Below are positions 27,780 through 36,186 of a DNA stretch of 64,000 bases, in pieces; position 1 is the stretch's first letter, and the number at the start of each line of letters is the position of its first letter. The position numbers and the translations under genes are program-made. The stretch lies in assembly GCF_938046015.1 (NCBI RefSeq), contig NZ_CALIXW010000038.1:40001-104000 (forward strand), read 5' to 3'. Source of the DNA: an uncultured Porphyromonas sp. (GTDB lineage Bacteria; Bacteroidota; Bacteroidia; Bacteroidales; Porphyromonadaceae). The notes below the pieces were generated by a model that was not told the DNA's origin, ran no database searches, and was given only the letters and a program-made list of their open reading frames with translations.

Positions 27780-29384
27780 GTGCCTAGCCTCCTCAGGCGC
27801 AGCCTAGAGCGTGGCCTCCTCGGGCAGCTGTGGGACCGCTGGGGTCGCAGCCCCGCCGTGCAGCTCCTCGCGTGCCTCCTCCTCGGCTACCTCTCCTATT
27901 ACGCTTATCCCCACCCTCAGCTGGCCCTCGGGCTCGCTGGGGGTGGGCTTTTGCTTTTAGTCCTCGGGCGGCTCCTCGGGGCTTGGCGCTGGGGAAGCCT
28001 CCTGCGTGGGCTTCTGCTGCTGCTCTGCCTGCTGCTAGCACGGCTGCACTACGGCGCGCGCCTCACGGAGCTCCAGCAGCCCGCCCCTCCGAGCGGTAGC
28101 TACGCCCGCGCCCAGCTGCTTGCTCCTATAGACCAAGCCCGCTCGGGCCGCGCCCTCCTTAGGCTCGCGCTGCTCCCCGAGGCTGCTCCAAGGGCGGAGG
28201 AAGCCCAAGCCACCGAGTCCCTAAGCCCCAGCGGTCACTGGCTGCTGGAGCTCGATCTCGGAGACGAAGCGCCCCATGTCGGGGACACGCTCCTGCTGCG
28301 TCTGGGACGAATGCGCGGGCTCGAGGACTACCCAGGTACGGTGGGCGAAGGCTATGCCCGCTACCTCCTCAGCCAAGGCCTCTCGGGACGTGGGCACGGC
28401 GAAGTACTGGCGCTCAGTCACGGCACGAGCGCGCAGCTCCTGGTCACACAGCCGCTACTTGCCCTCGAGCGGCTCAGGGAGACCATCTACCTAAATGCCT
28501 CCGAGCTGCCCCTCAGTCCCTACACGCGGCAGCTGGCCCTTGGGATGAGCCTCGGGACGCTCGGGCACGACGCCGAGGGACGACAGCTGCGGGAGGACTT
28601 TGTCGCCGTAGGGGCAGCCCAACTGCTGGCGGTGAGCGGCTTCCATCTGGCGCTCGTCATCGGGCTGCTCTCCCTACTCCTGCGCTATATACCGGGGCTC
28701 AGCGAGCGTCCACGGCTCCGCTGGGGACTGCTCCTCATGGGCGCATGGGGCTTCACGCTCCTCACAGGGGCAAGCATCCCCACCGTACGTGCCGCCCTGA
28801 TGCTGAGCCTCTACCTTGGGGCGAAGTTCCTCGGGCGGCCGCCCTCGCTCCCCGAGATCTTCGCCTGGCCGCTCGTCCTGCAGCTCCTTTGCCTCCCCGA
28901 GAGCCTCCACAGCGCGAGCCTCGTGCTGAGCTATGTGGCGATGCTGGCCATCTACCTTTTCTACGGCCCGATCTACCGCAGCGTGGGGCGGCTGCAGCTG
29001 CGGCCGCTGGCCTGGATGTGGGGTGTGCTGGCGATGAGTCTGGCCGTGCAGCTGCTGCTCTTCCCGCTCTCGCTGCAGCTCTTCGGCCGCAGTTCGCTGG
29101 GCTTCCTACTGAGTGCCCTCCCGCTGACGGCCGCGGCCTGCCTCTTGATCCCGAGCTTCCTAGGCTGCCTCCTGCTGCAGCTGCTGGGGCTACCGACGGC
29201 GTGGCTCAGCGCCTTCATAGAATACCTCGGCACATCCGTTCGCCAGCTCACCGAAGGCCTTACCCTCGAAGCCCTGCAGCTCCGCTATCCCCTCCCCCTC
29301 TGGGCGCTACTCCTCTACTACGCCTTCCTCGCCCTCGGCCTCCTAAGCCTTGCTCTCCTGGGCGAGCAGCGCGCCCGCCTCTAG
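27780..29384 (+). CDS. comEC: ComEC/Rec2-family membrane protein without the nuclease-like domain
   Basis: About 534 residues. Several hydrophobic segments at the N-terminus flank a DUF4131-like region, then the Competence domain with AAQLLAVSGFHLALVIGLLS and about eight more membrane segments. The metallo-beta-lactamase domain of long ComEC proteins is absent. ComEC forms the inner-membrane DNA channel in transformation. The GTG at 27780 is preferred because it follows the rpe stop; an in-frame ATG at 27696 would overlap rpe by 59 nt with an untypical basic stretch. Confidence 0.85.
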   Translation: MPSLLRRSLERGLLGQLWDRWGRSPAVQLLACLLLGYLSYYAYPHPQLALGLAGGGLLLLVLGRLLGAWRWGSLLRGLLLLLCLLLARLHYGARLTELQQPAPPSGSYARAQLLAPIDQARSGRALLRLALLPEAAPRAEEAQATESLSPSGHWLLELDLGDEAPHVGDTLLLRLGRMRGLEDYPGTVGEGYARYLLSQGLSGRGHGEVLALSHGTSAQLLVTQPLLALERLRETIYLNASELPLSPYTRQLALGMSLGTLGHDAEGRQLREDFVAVGAAQLLAVSGFHLALVIGLLSLLLRYIPGLSERPRLRWGLLLMGAWGFTLLTGASIPTVRAALMLSLYLGAKFLGRPPSLPEIFAWPLVLQLLCLPESLHSASLVLSYVAMLAIYLFYGPIYRSVGRLQLRPLAWMWGVLAMSLAVQLLLFPLSLQLFGRSSLGFLLSALPLTAAACLLIPSFLGCLLLQLLGLPTAWLSAFIEYLGTSVRQLTEGLTLEALQLRYPLPLWALLLYYAFLALGLLSLALLGEQRARL

Positions 29385-29448
29385 TCCCCTAGCCTTCCTC
29401 CCCTCCTCTTCCCTGCTGCTTTCCTTCCCCCACCTAAGGAGCACGGCG

Positions 29449-29530
29449 CTGACTGATATCCATCAGCACGCTGAGGGTCGCCAGTCAGACGGCTGAGGGA
29501 TACCAGTCAGGGCGCTGAGGGATAAGGAGG
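29449..29530. repeat. Palindrome array F (3 full units and a partial fourth)
   Basis: Units at 29449-29466, 29471-29488 and 29493-29510, then a half unit from 29515 that decays into GATAAGGAGG, the same ending as in array I. It lies between the comEC stop and the next promoter. Confidence 0.8.
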
Positions 29531-29626
29531 ACGAGGGGCTTAGCTTGGGCGGCGTACGGCGAGGATTTGGACAGAGCGGGAGGGAGGCGAAGGGTAGCGG
29601 ACAGCGAGGCGCAGGTCGGAGCGCGA

Positions 29627-29657
29627 TTTGGATTATTGTAAAGAATTACTAACTTTG
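29627..29657 (+). promoter_or_regulatory. Promoter of the second susCD leader
   Basis: TTTG at 29627-29630 and TAACTTTG at 29650-29657 with a 19-nt spacer, a full match to the Bacteroidota -33/-7 arrangement. Initiation is expected near 29663, about 265 nt before the susC start codon. Confidence 0.75.
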
Positions 29658-29705
29658 CGCTCAAGCACCCTCCCCGAGAGGGCCTCAAAAAGCAGACAGA
29701 CAAGA

Positions 29706-29798
29706 ATGACAAGAACTCAGCTCATTACCATTTGGCGCCGAATGTCTATGTGTATGTATCATACGCATAGCGCCTCCGCGTTGCCTCATGTGAGCTGA
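29706..29798 (+). CDS. 30-residue leader peptide (candidate attenuator ORF)
   Basis: ATG at 29706, TGA at 29796, in the leader between the promoter and an intrinsic terminator. Residues 13-21 read MSMCMYHTH, unusually rich in Met, Cys and His. The coding region is itself folded: outer arms 29718-29724/29791-29797 (7 bp), 29734-29737/29771-29774 (4 bp) and 29746-29756/29760-29770 (11 bp). Bases 29751-29760 are also perfectly complementary to 29829-29838, just before the terminator. The start has an A-rich upstream context common for genes of this phylum. Translation is inferred, not proven. Confidence 0.5.
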   Translation: MTRTQLITIWRRMSMCMYHTHSASALPHVS

Positions 29799-29837
29799 TC
29801 GATATGCCCCCCTAGGGCGTAGTCAACCGATACATAC

Positions 29838-29882
29838 AGAAGCTCCTTTGTGGTAACCAACCACAAAGGAGCTTCTCTTTTA
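29838..29882 (+). terminator. Intrinsic terminator in the leader of the second susCD pair
   Basis: A perfect 16-bp stem (29838-29853 with 29861-29876), 7-nt loop, then CTTTTAT. It stands 47 nt before the susC ATG, and no promoter-like box lies between, so transcription must pass this site to express susC. This fits attenuation or a riboswitch-like control. Confidence 0.8.
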
Positions 29883-29929
29883 TCCCCCACCCATCCGCAA
29901 GCAACATTCACTTAATACCCAGCTAAGCA

Positions 29930-32900
29930 ATGAGAAAAAGCCTACTCTATCTCTTACTCCTGGCCTCAAGCGCCGCAGGGGCACTAGCTCAGCAAAAGCA
30001 GATCACCGTCTCTGGGGTGGTGATCGCGAGCAATGATCGTGAACCCGTGATCGCGGCCAGCGTGGTAGCCACGGAGCACCCCAAGGTCGGCGTCCTGACC
30101 GACACGGAGGGGAAGTTCTCCTTCAAGGTACCCGCAGGCACCAAGAGCCTCACCGTCTCCAGCATCGGCTATATCTCGCAGCGCGTCAACCTCACGGGGC
30201 AGCCCCTGCACGTCACCCTACGTGCCGAGGAGCGCGTGGTAGATAATGTCGTGGTCGTGGCCTATGGGCGTCAGTCCAAGAACTCCTTCACCGGCTCCGC
30301 CGCCCGTGTCTCGGTCGAGGAGCTGAACCGTAAGAGCACGTCCAACCTCACCACCGCCCTGCAAGGTGCTTCGCCTGGGGTACAAGTCTTCACCACCACG
30401 GGGCAGCCTGGCGCCAACGCCACGGTACAGATCCGTGGGATTGGTTCGGTGAACTCCAATACAGCCCCGCTCTACGTCGTCGACGGCGTCCCCTACGAGC
30501 TCAACCTCGGTGGGCTCAACCTCGCGGACGTCGAGTCGATGACCGTGCTCAAGGACGCCTCCGCCACCGCCCTCTATGGGGCACGTGCGGCCAATGGGGT
30601 CGTCCTGATCACCACGCGTCAGGGGCAGGCAGGCAAGATCACCTTCGACGCCGAGCTCAAGGCTGGGATCAACAAGCGCCTCATCCCCCTCTATGACGTC
30701 ATCAACAGCCCCGAGGACTTCCTCGAGGTGGCTTATCAGAGCGTCAAGAATAAGTATGAGTACTTCGGTCTCAAAAACTCGCTGGCCTCGGCCTACAGCT
30801 CGCCCCGCACGCGCTTCGCAGACGGCAAGAGTGCTGCCGACGCCCCACAGAGCGCTGCTGACCTGCTCTTCTTCGACGGGATCCTCGCCAGTGGCGCCGA
30901 CGCCGCAGCCTCCATCCCCAGCCGCTACAAGCTCTGGGACCTGCCTTCGGGCCAGCTGATCGACGCCCAGACGGGCCGCTTCAACCGTGCTGCCAAGCGC
31001 CTCTACACGCCTGAGCGCTGGGAGGACGAGCTCTTCCGCACGGGGCAGTTCAACGAGGCCAACCTCCGCATCTCTGGCGGTAACGACAAGATCCGCTTCG
31101 CCTCCGCCCTCGGCTTTCAGAAGAACGTGGGCTACTACGTAGGCTCGGACTTCAAGCGTCTCAGCCTGCGCAACAACCTGACGGCGAACCTCAGCAAGGA
31201 CCTCAAGGCAACCATCGGCCTATCCTATGCCAACACGACGACCAACGACCCCGGGCAGGGCACGACCGACTCCAACGGCTTCCAGTGGGTCTACGGCACG
31301 CCCAGCATCTTCCCTGTCTTCCAGCACGACCCCGTCACGGGCAAGCGTGTCCCCGACCCCAAGCTCGGTGGAGCCGATGCCTACGACTTCGGTGAGTACG
31401 ATGGTGTATCCCGTCCCTTCCGTGGGGGGATCAACCCCGCAGGCTCGACGCGCCTAGACAAGCAGCAGGCCTCACGTGACTTCCTCACCTCCAATATCAG
31501 CCTCGAGTACCGCTTCCTCCAGGACTTCAAGCTCGCCATCAACTACGGCCTACAGTTCCAGGCCTACCGTCAGGCACGCCTAGCCAACCCCCTCTACGGC
31601 GATAGCAAGAACGTAGGGAGCATCACGCAGAACCGTAACATCCTGCACAACCATACGCTCAACCAGATCCTCTCCTGGGGCCGTGCCTTCGGGGACCACC
31701 ACCTCGACGCCTTCATCGCCCACGAGAGCAGCGAGCAGGAGAACGACCTGATGAGCGCCCAGCGCAAGAAGGTCGTCAAGGGCAACGTCCTCGACCTCAA
31801 CGACGGGCTCATCAACGAGAGCTCGGCCTCCTACCGACTGACCAATGCCATCGAGAGCTACTTCGGTCAGCTGCGCTACGACTACGATAATCGCTACTAC
31901 CTGAGCGCCTCGCTGCGCCGCGACGGCTCCTCGCGCTTCGCTGACGGCCACCGCTGGGGCACCTTCGGCTCGGTGGGGGCTGCCTGGATCGCCAGCCGCG
32001 AGTCCTTCCTCTCCTCCGCTAGCTGGATCAACAACCTGAAGTTCAAGGCCAGCTATGGGGTACTAGGGAACCAAGATCTATCCCTTGGCTACAGCTCGTA
32101 CACGCCCGACTACTACCTCTACACCGACCTATACGACCTGACGGATGCGCAGGGTGAGCCCTCCTTCTCCTTCTACTCTAAGGGGAACCCCAACCTCAGC
32201 TGGGAGCTCTCCCACACCTTCAATATCGGGCTCGAGTCGCGCCTGCTGGATCGATTGGAGTTCAACCTGGACTTCTTCATCAAGAAGACCAGCAACATGC
32301 TCTTCAACGCCCAGACGCCTCCCTCCCTCGGCTACAGCAAGCTCCCCGTCAATGATGGCGAGCTCAGCAACAGAGGCCTTGAGCTCGAGCTACGCTACGA
32401 AGCGATCAAGACAAAGGACGTCGAGCTGACGGTGCATGCCAATGGCGGCTACTATGCCAATAGGATCGACCGCATGTCCAAGGATCCCGCTACCGACGCC
32501 CCCAAGCACTACGAGATCCAGGGCTCCTATGCCTACAAGCAGGGTCACTCGCTGCGTGACTTCTACCTCCGCTCCTGGAGAGGAGTCAACGACAAGGGCC
32601 TCCCCCAGTGGAAGAGCTACACACAGAAGGTCGACGGCAAGGACGTCTACGTCACCGACCTCGAGAAGTACCTGCAGGACGGCGGGGATGTCTCCAAGCT
32701 GACCGAGGGCGTGACGACCGACTACAGCTCGGCCGTACGTGAGTTCGTCGGCAAGTCCGCTATCCCCAACTTCGTCGGGGGCTTCGGCTTCGACCTACGC
32801 GTCCAGCGCTTCCGCCTGAGCACGAGCTTCACCTACGGCCTCGGCGGCTACGGCCTCGACCTGGCGTACGCTGGACTGATGAAGTCTGGGGCGCGCATCG

Positions 32901-33262
32901 GGGAGACCAACTACCACAAGGACATCCTGAACTCCTGGACGCCTGAGAACAAGGGCAGCGACCTGCCCATCCTAGCCAGCGACCAGACGGAGCTCCGCTA
33001 CGTCAGCAGCGCCTCCACGCGCTTCCTGACCAGCCGCAGCTTCCTCAACCTGACCAATGCCCGCATCAGCTACGACGTGCCCAAGGCACTGCTGGAGCGT
33101 GCTGGTATCGGCAGCGCTACCGTCTACCTCAGCGGGGACAACCTCTTCCTACTGACAGCTCGCCGAGGCTATGCCTCCATGAGCAGTACCACGGGATCCT
33201 CCAGCGCCCAGCGCTACCTCCCCGTATCCAGCATTGTCGCAGGGGTGCAGCTGCACTTCTAG
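29930..33262 (+). CDS. SusC/RagA-type TonB-linked outer-membrane transporter (second locus)
   Basis: An 1110-residue transporter with a signal peptide cleaved after ALA (about residue 20). A carboxypeptidase-regulatory-like domain (about 25-100) is followed by a plug (NVVVVAYGRQ, IRGIGSVNSNTAPLYVVDGVPYE region, ATALYGARAANGVVLITT) and a barrel ending VAGVQLHF. Paired with the susD gene 41 nt downstream. Expression is probably governed by the leader terminator upstream. Substrate unknown. Confidence 0.97.
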   Translation: MRKSLLYLLLLASSAAGALAQQKQITVSGVVIASNDREPVIAASVVATEHPKVGVLTDTEGKFSFKVPAGTKSLTVSSIGYISQRVNLTGQPLHVTLRAEERVVDNVVVVAYGRQSKNSFTGSAARVSVEELNRKSTSNLTTALQGASPGVQVFTTTGQPGANATVQIRGIGSVNSNTAPLYVVDGVPYELNLGGLNLADVESMTVLKDASATALYGARAANGVVLITTRQGQAGKITFDAELKAGINKRLIPLYDVINSPEDFLEVAYQSVKNKYEYFGLKNSLASAYSSPRTRFADGKSAADAPQSAADLLFFDGILASGADAAASIPSRYKLWDLPSGQLIDAQTGRFNRAAKRLYTPERWEDELFRTGQFNEANLRISGGNDKIRFASALGFQKNVGYYVGSDFKRLSLRNNLTANLSKDLKATIGLSYANTTTNDPGQGTTDSNGFQWVYGTPSIFPVFQHDPVTGKRVPDPKLGGADAYDFGEYDGVSRPFRGGINPAGSTRLDKQQASRDFLTSNISLEYRFLQDFKLAINYGLQFQAYRQARLANPLYGDSKNVGSITQNRNILHNHTLNQILSWGRAFGDHHLDAFIAHESSEQENDLMSAQRKKVVKGNVLDLNDGLINESSASYRLTNAIESYFGQLRYDYDNRYYLSASLRRDGSSRFADGHRWGTFGSVGAAWIASRESFLSSASWINNLKFKASYGVLGNQDLSLGYSSYTPDYYLYTDLYDLTDAQGEPSFSFYSKGNPNLSWELSHTFNIGLESRLLDRLEFNLDFFIKKTSNMLFNAQTPPSLGYSKLPVNDGELSNRGLELELRYEAIKTKDVELTVHANGGYYANRIDRMSKDPATDAPKHYEIQGSYAYKQGHSLRDFYLRSWRGVNDKGLPQWKSYTQKVDGKDVYVTDLEKYLQDGGDVSKLTEGVTTDYSSAVREFVGKSAIPNFVGGFGFDLRVQRFRLSTSFTYGLGGYGLDLAYAGLMKSGARIGETNYHKDILNSWTPENKGSDLPILASDQTELRYVSSASTRFLTSRSFLNLTNARISYDVPKALLERAGIGSATVYLSGDNLFLLTARRGYASMSSTTGSSSAQRYLPVSSIVAGVQLHF

Positions 33263-33303
33263 GCTCGACGCTAGGTCTCACCGACTAATGAAGACAACAG
33301 ACT

Positions 33304-34799
33304 ATGACCAAGAAGACTAAGAATAGCCTCGTACTGCTAGCCTCCTGAGCTCCTGCGGCAAGGGTTTCCTCGAGAAGGAGCCCTCGCAGATCTTCTCCCC
33401 TGGACAGATCCAGAAGGCCGCGGAGTGGAATGACCAGGTGGGTGTCGGCTACCTCAATGCCGTCATCGCTACCTTCTACGAGCCCAACCAGTCGCAGGAC
33501 GGCGACCATAACGACTTCGCCCAGAAGGCCCTCGACATCAACACAGACCTCCTCTCGGGGGATATGGAGATGCCGACAACCAGCCGTGGGTGGTTCAAGG
33601 ACGCGGCCTCGCTGCAGATCAATACGCCCAATAGCAACACCAACTCCCAGATCTGGAACTTCAGCTACCGTACCATACGCGCGGCCAACAGCTTCTTCCA
33701 GGGTCTCGGCTCGGACAAGGAGCTCTCCAGCACAATCAGCAAGGCCAACAAGGCTGCCTGGGGTCAGGCTAAGGTACTGCGTGCCGCAGCCCTGCTCAAC
33801 CTCGCCCACGTCTACGCCCAGCCCTACAGCGCTACGACCAAGAGCCAGCGCGTGCTGCCGCTCTACACCCTCGAGCGCAACCTCGATGCCGCCAGTGGCC
33901 TGGCGACGCTCGAGGAGGTCTATGCCCAGATCCTCGAGGATCTCGTGACTGGTCGCAAGGCCCTCCAGGAGGCTGGCGACCCTGCTCGTAGCAATAAGTC
34001 CAAGGTCGACGGTACGGTCGCCACGGGCTTCCTCGCCCGTGCCTACCTCGACCTAGGGCGCTACCAGGAGGCCTATGACGAGGCCAAGAAGGTCATCGAC
34101 GCGGGTCAGTACCCCTTGATCCCCGCCTCCGAGATCGATGCTACGGGCTTCCGCGACGTCAATACCTCAGAGTTCATTTGGGGCGTGGACATCACCAAGG
34201 AGACGACGGGCGGCCTACAGAGCTTCTGGGGACACATCGACATATACACCTACAGCTACGCCTGGGCAGGGGATGCCAAGGTAATCAACCAGCTGCTGCA
34301 GGAGCAGATCCCCAGCTACGACGTACGTGCCAAGTGGTTCGACAAGCGCGGCTATCCTACGGGTAAGTTCTACTCCACGACCAAGCCCGCGCTCGGTGCT
34401 GACCGTCAGTGGCTCAATGACATCATCTTCATGCGCGCGGCTGAGCTCTACCTCATCGCCAGCGAAGCCGCTGCGCGCAAGGGGGACACGAGCGCTGCGA
34501 AGACCGTCCTGAAGGCGCTGCTCAAGGAGCGTACCGAGCCCGCTCAGCTGGCCGCCGCAGTCGATCATATCGACCAGCTATCGGACGCGCAGCTCCTCGA
34601 CGAGATCTACTACCAGTGGCGTATCGAGCTCTGGGGTGAAGGCTTCGCACTGCAGGTACTCAAGCGCTTCCAGAAGGACCAGATCCGTACGACGCGCTCG
34701 GCACAGCTCACCGGCCAGACCATCCCCTATACGGATGCGCGCCTGACGCTGTCCATCCCCCAGTCCGAACTCTCCAACAATACCAAGGCCCGCCAGTAG
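33304..34799 (+). pseudogene. SusD-family lipoprotein gene with a frameshift in the signal peptide
   Basis: The ATG at 33304 opens a normal signal-peptide start (MTKKTKNSLVLLAS) but meets TGA at 33346. The lipobox and mature protein (LLSSCGKGFLEKEPSQ, from about 33342) are in another frame, which remains open to 34799. That frame has an upstream TAG at 33324 and no plausible start before the lipobox; its first GTG (33438) would remove the signal and the N-terminal domain start. One missing nucleotide at about 33337-33345 explains this. The remainder (about 480 residues) is intact SusD: RAANSFFQGL, AKVLRAAALLNLAHVYAQPY and a TLSIPQSELSNN end. It may be a pseudogene, a switchable gene, or an assembly error. 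Confidence 0.85.
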
Positions 34800-34809
34800 G
34801 CCTTAGCGG

Positions 34810-34910
34810 CTCCCCAGCACCTCAGCCTTGAGCTGAGGCGCTGGGGAGGACTTCACGATAAAGGCGCGCGCCCGTAGACCACGGAGGTCTACGGGCGCGC
34901 GTCGCTCTTT
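34810..34910 (+). terminator. Double hairpin terminator after the second susCD pair
   Basis: Two hairpins in series: arms 34810-34826/34832-34848 with a single mismatch, and a perfect 16-bp GC-rich stem 34865-34880/34886-34901 followed by TCGCTCTTT. Confidence 0.8.
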
Positions 34911-34950
34911 ACTAGGGGACAGGGCGCGCTGAAGGCCTTAGACTGCCTCG

Positions 34951-35034
34951 CTGAGGGCTATCCCTCAGCGTACTGACTGATAGCCCTCGCGTGCGTCACG
35001 GACGTCCCTCAGCCTCCTGACTGATATCCCTCAC
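34951..35034. repeat. Palindrome array G (4 units, 22-nt period)
   Basis: Units at 34951-34968 (CTGAGGGCTATCCCTCAG, nearly perfect), 34973-34990, 34995-35012 and 35017-35034. The third has the GACGTC core, so the array is in reverse orientation. It follows the terminator and precedes repeat block 2. Confidence 0.85.
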
Positions 35035-35078
35035 GGCCCCTCCCCCCACGTAGCGGCCTTAGCCCCTATCTATGATAA

Positions 35079-36085
35079 GGGTCGCCCCTGTAGGGCTTTA
35101 CGACTTTTGTGCTGCTCTACCCAGGGTTTGGTCGCCCTTGCAGGGCTACGCACCCTGGGCTTTGAATGAGTCGCCCCGCTGGGGCTAGCGCAGCCGTTAA
35201 ACCTTTCTCCCAAGCGCAGTTGGGGAGGTACTCCCGCCTTGCTTCCTTCCAGCTTGTAGACAAGGACGCAAAGCCCCTATAGGGGCGATCCCTCCAAAGC
35301 CCAGGGTGCGTAGCCCTGCAAGGGCGACCAAACCCTGGGTAAGCCATAAGACCTAAAGGAAAGAGCCCTACAGGGGCGACCCTCCTAGCGGAGGAGCGAG
35401 CCGTAGCACGATACTGGTAGCTCACGCACTTCGGGTGAGGATCGCCCCTGCAGGGCTTCATGCTATTTGTGCTGCTCTACCCAGGGTTTGGTCGCCCTTG
35501 CAGGGCTACGCACCCTGGGCTTTGAATGGGTCGCCCCGCTGGGGCTAGCACAGCAGTCGACAGCCCCAGCAAAGCCTATCAGTAGGTTGTACAGGCAGCC
35601 TCGCTCCCCGCGTAGCGGCCTTAGCCCCTATCTATGATAAGGGTCGCCCCTGTAGGGCTTTATGCTTTTTGTGCTGCTCTACCCAGGGTTTGGTCGCCCT
35701 TGCAGGGCTACGCACCCTGGGCTTTGAATGGGTCGCCCCGCTGGGGCTAGCACAGCCGTCGACAGCCCCAGCAAAGCCTATCAGTAGGTTGTACTGGCAG
35801 CCTCGCTCCCCAGCTGGCGTCGCTGTTAAGCCTTCCTCCCGAGCTCGGTGGGGAATGTACTCCCGCCGTACTTCCTCCCAGCTGGCGTCGCTGTTAAGTC
35901 TTCCTCCCAAGGGCGATGGGGGGTATACCCCCGCCTTGCCTCGTCCCAGCTTGTAGACAAGGGAGCAAAGCCCCTATAGGGGCGATCCCTCCAAAGCCCA
36001 GGGTGCGTAGCCCTACAAGGGCGACCAAACCCTGGGGAGCAGAGCGAATAAGAACCAAGAGCCCTACAGGGGCGACCCTCCAAAC
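35079..36085. repeat. GTCGCCC/CCCAGGGT dispersed repeat block 2
   Basis: Same modules as block 1. Forward sets at about 35079-35190, 35438-35550 and 35640-35752; inverted sets at about 35272-35385 and 35968-36080. A segment following the module set is duplicated at 35556-35608 and 35760-35812 with few differences, so the array grew by local duplication. Short Lys/Pro/Gly-rich open frames here are artefacts of the repeats. The stretch 36086-36186 holds nothing recognised. Confidence 0.85.
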
Positions 36086-36186
36086 GAAAGGGAGCGTCGT
36101 AGCCCAGTGCTGCGACGCTCCCTTACTTGTGCTGGAGGTATCCGCCCTCGTGGGGCGCTAAATGATGAGGAAGAGGTGATAGGCCG

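Noticed and set aside
29650..29930. Known riboswitch class in the second susC leader
   Set aside because: I compared it by eye with TPP, cobalamin, SAM, FMN, glycine and c-di-GMP consensus elements and saw no match; a covariance-model search is needed to be certain.
35117..36161. Open frames inside repeat block 2
   Set aside because: Same repeat-derived peptide strings as in block 1.
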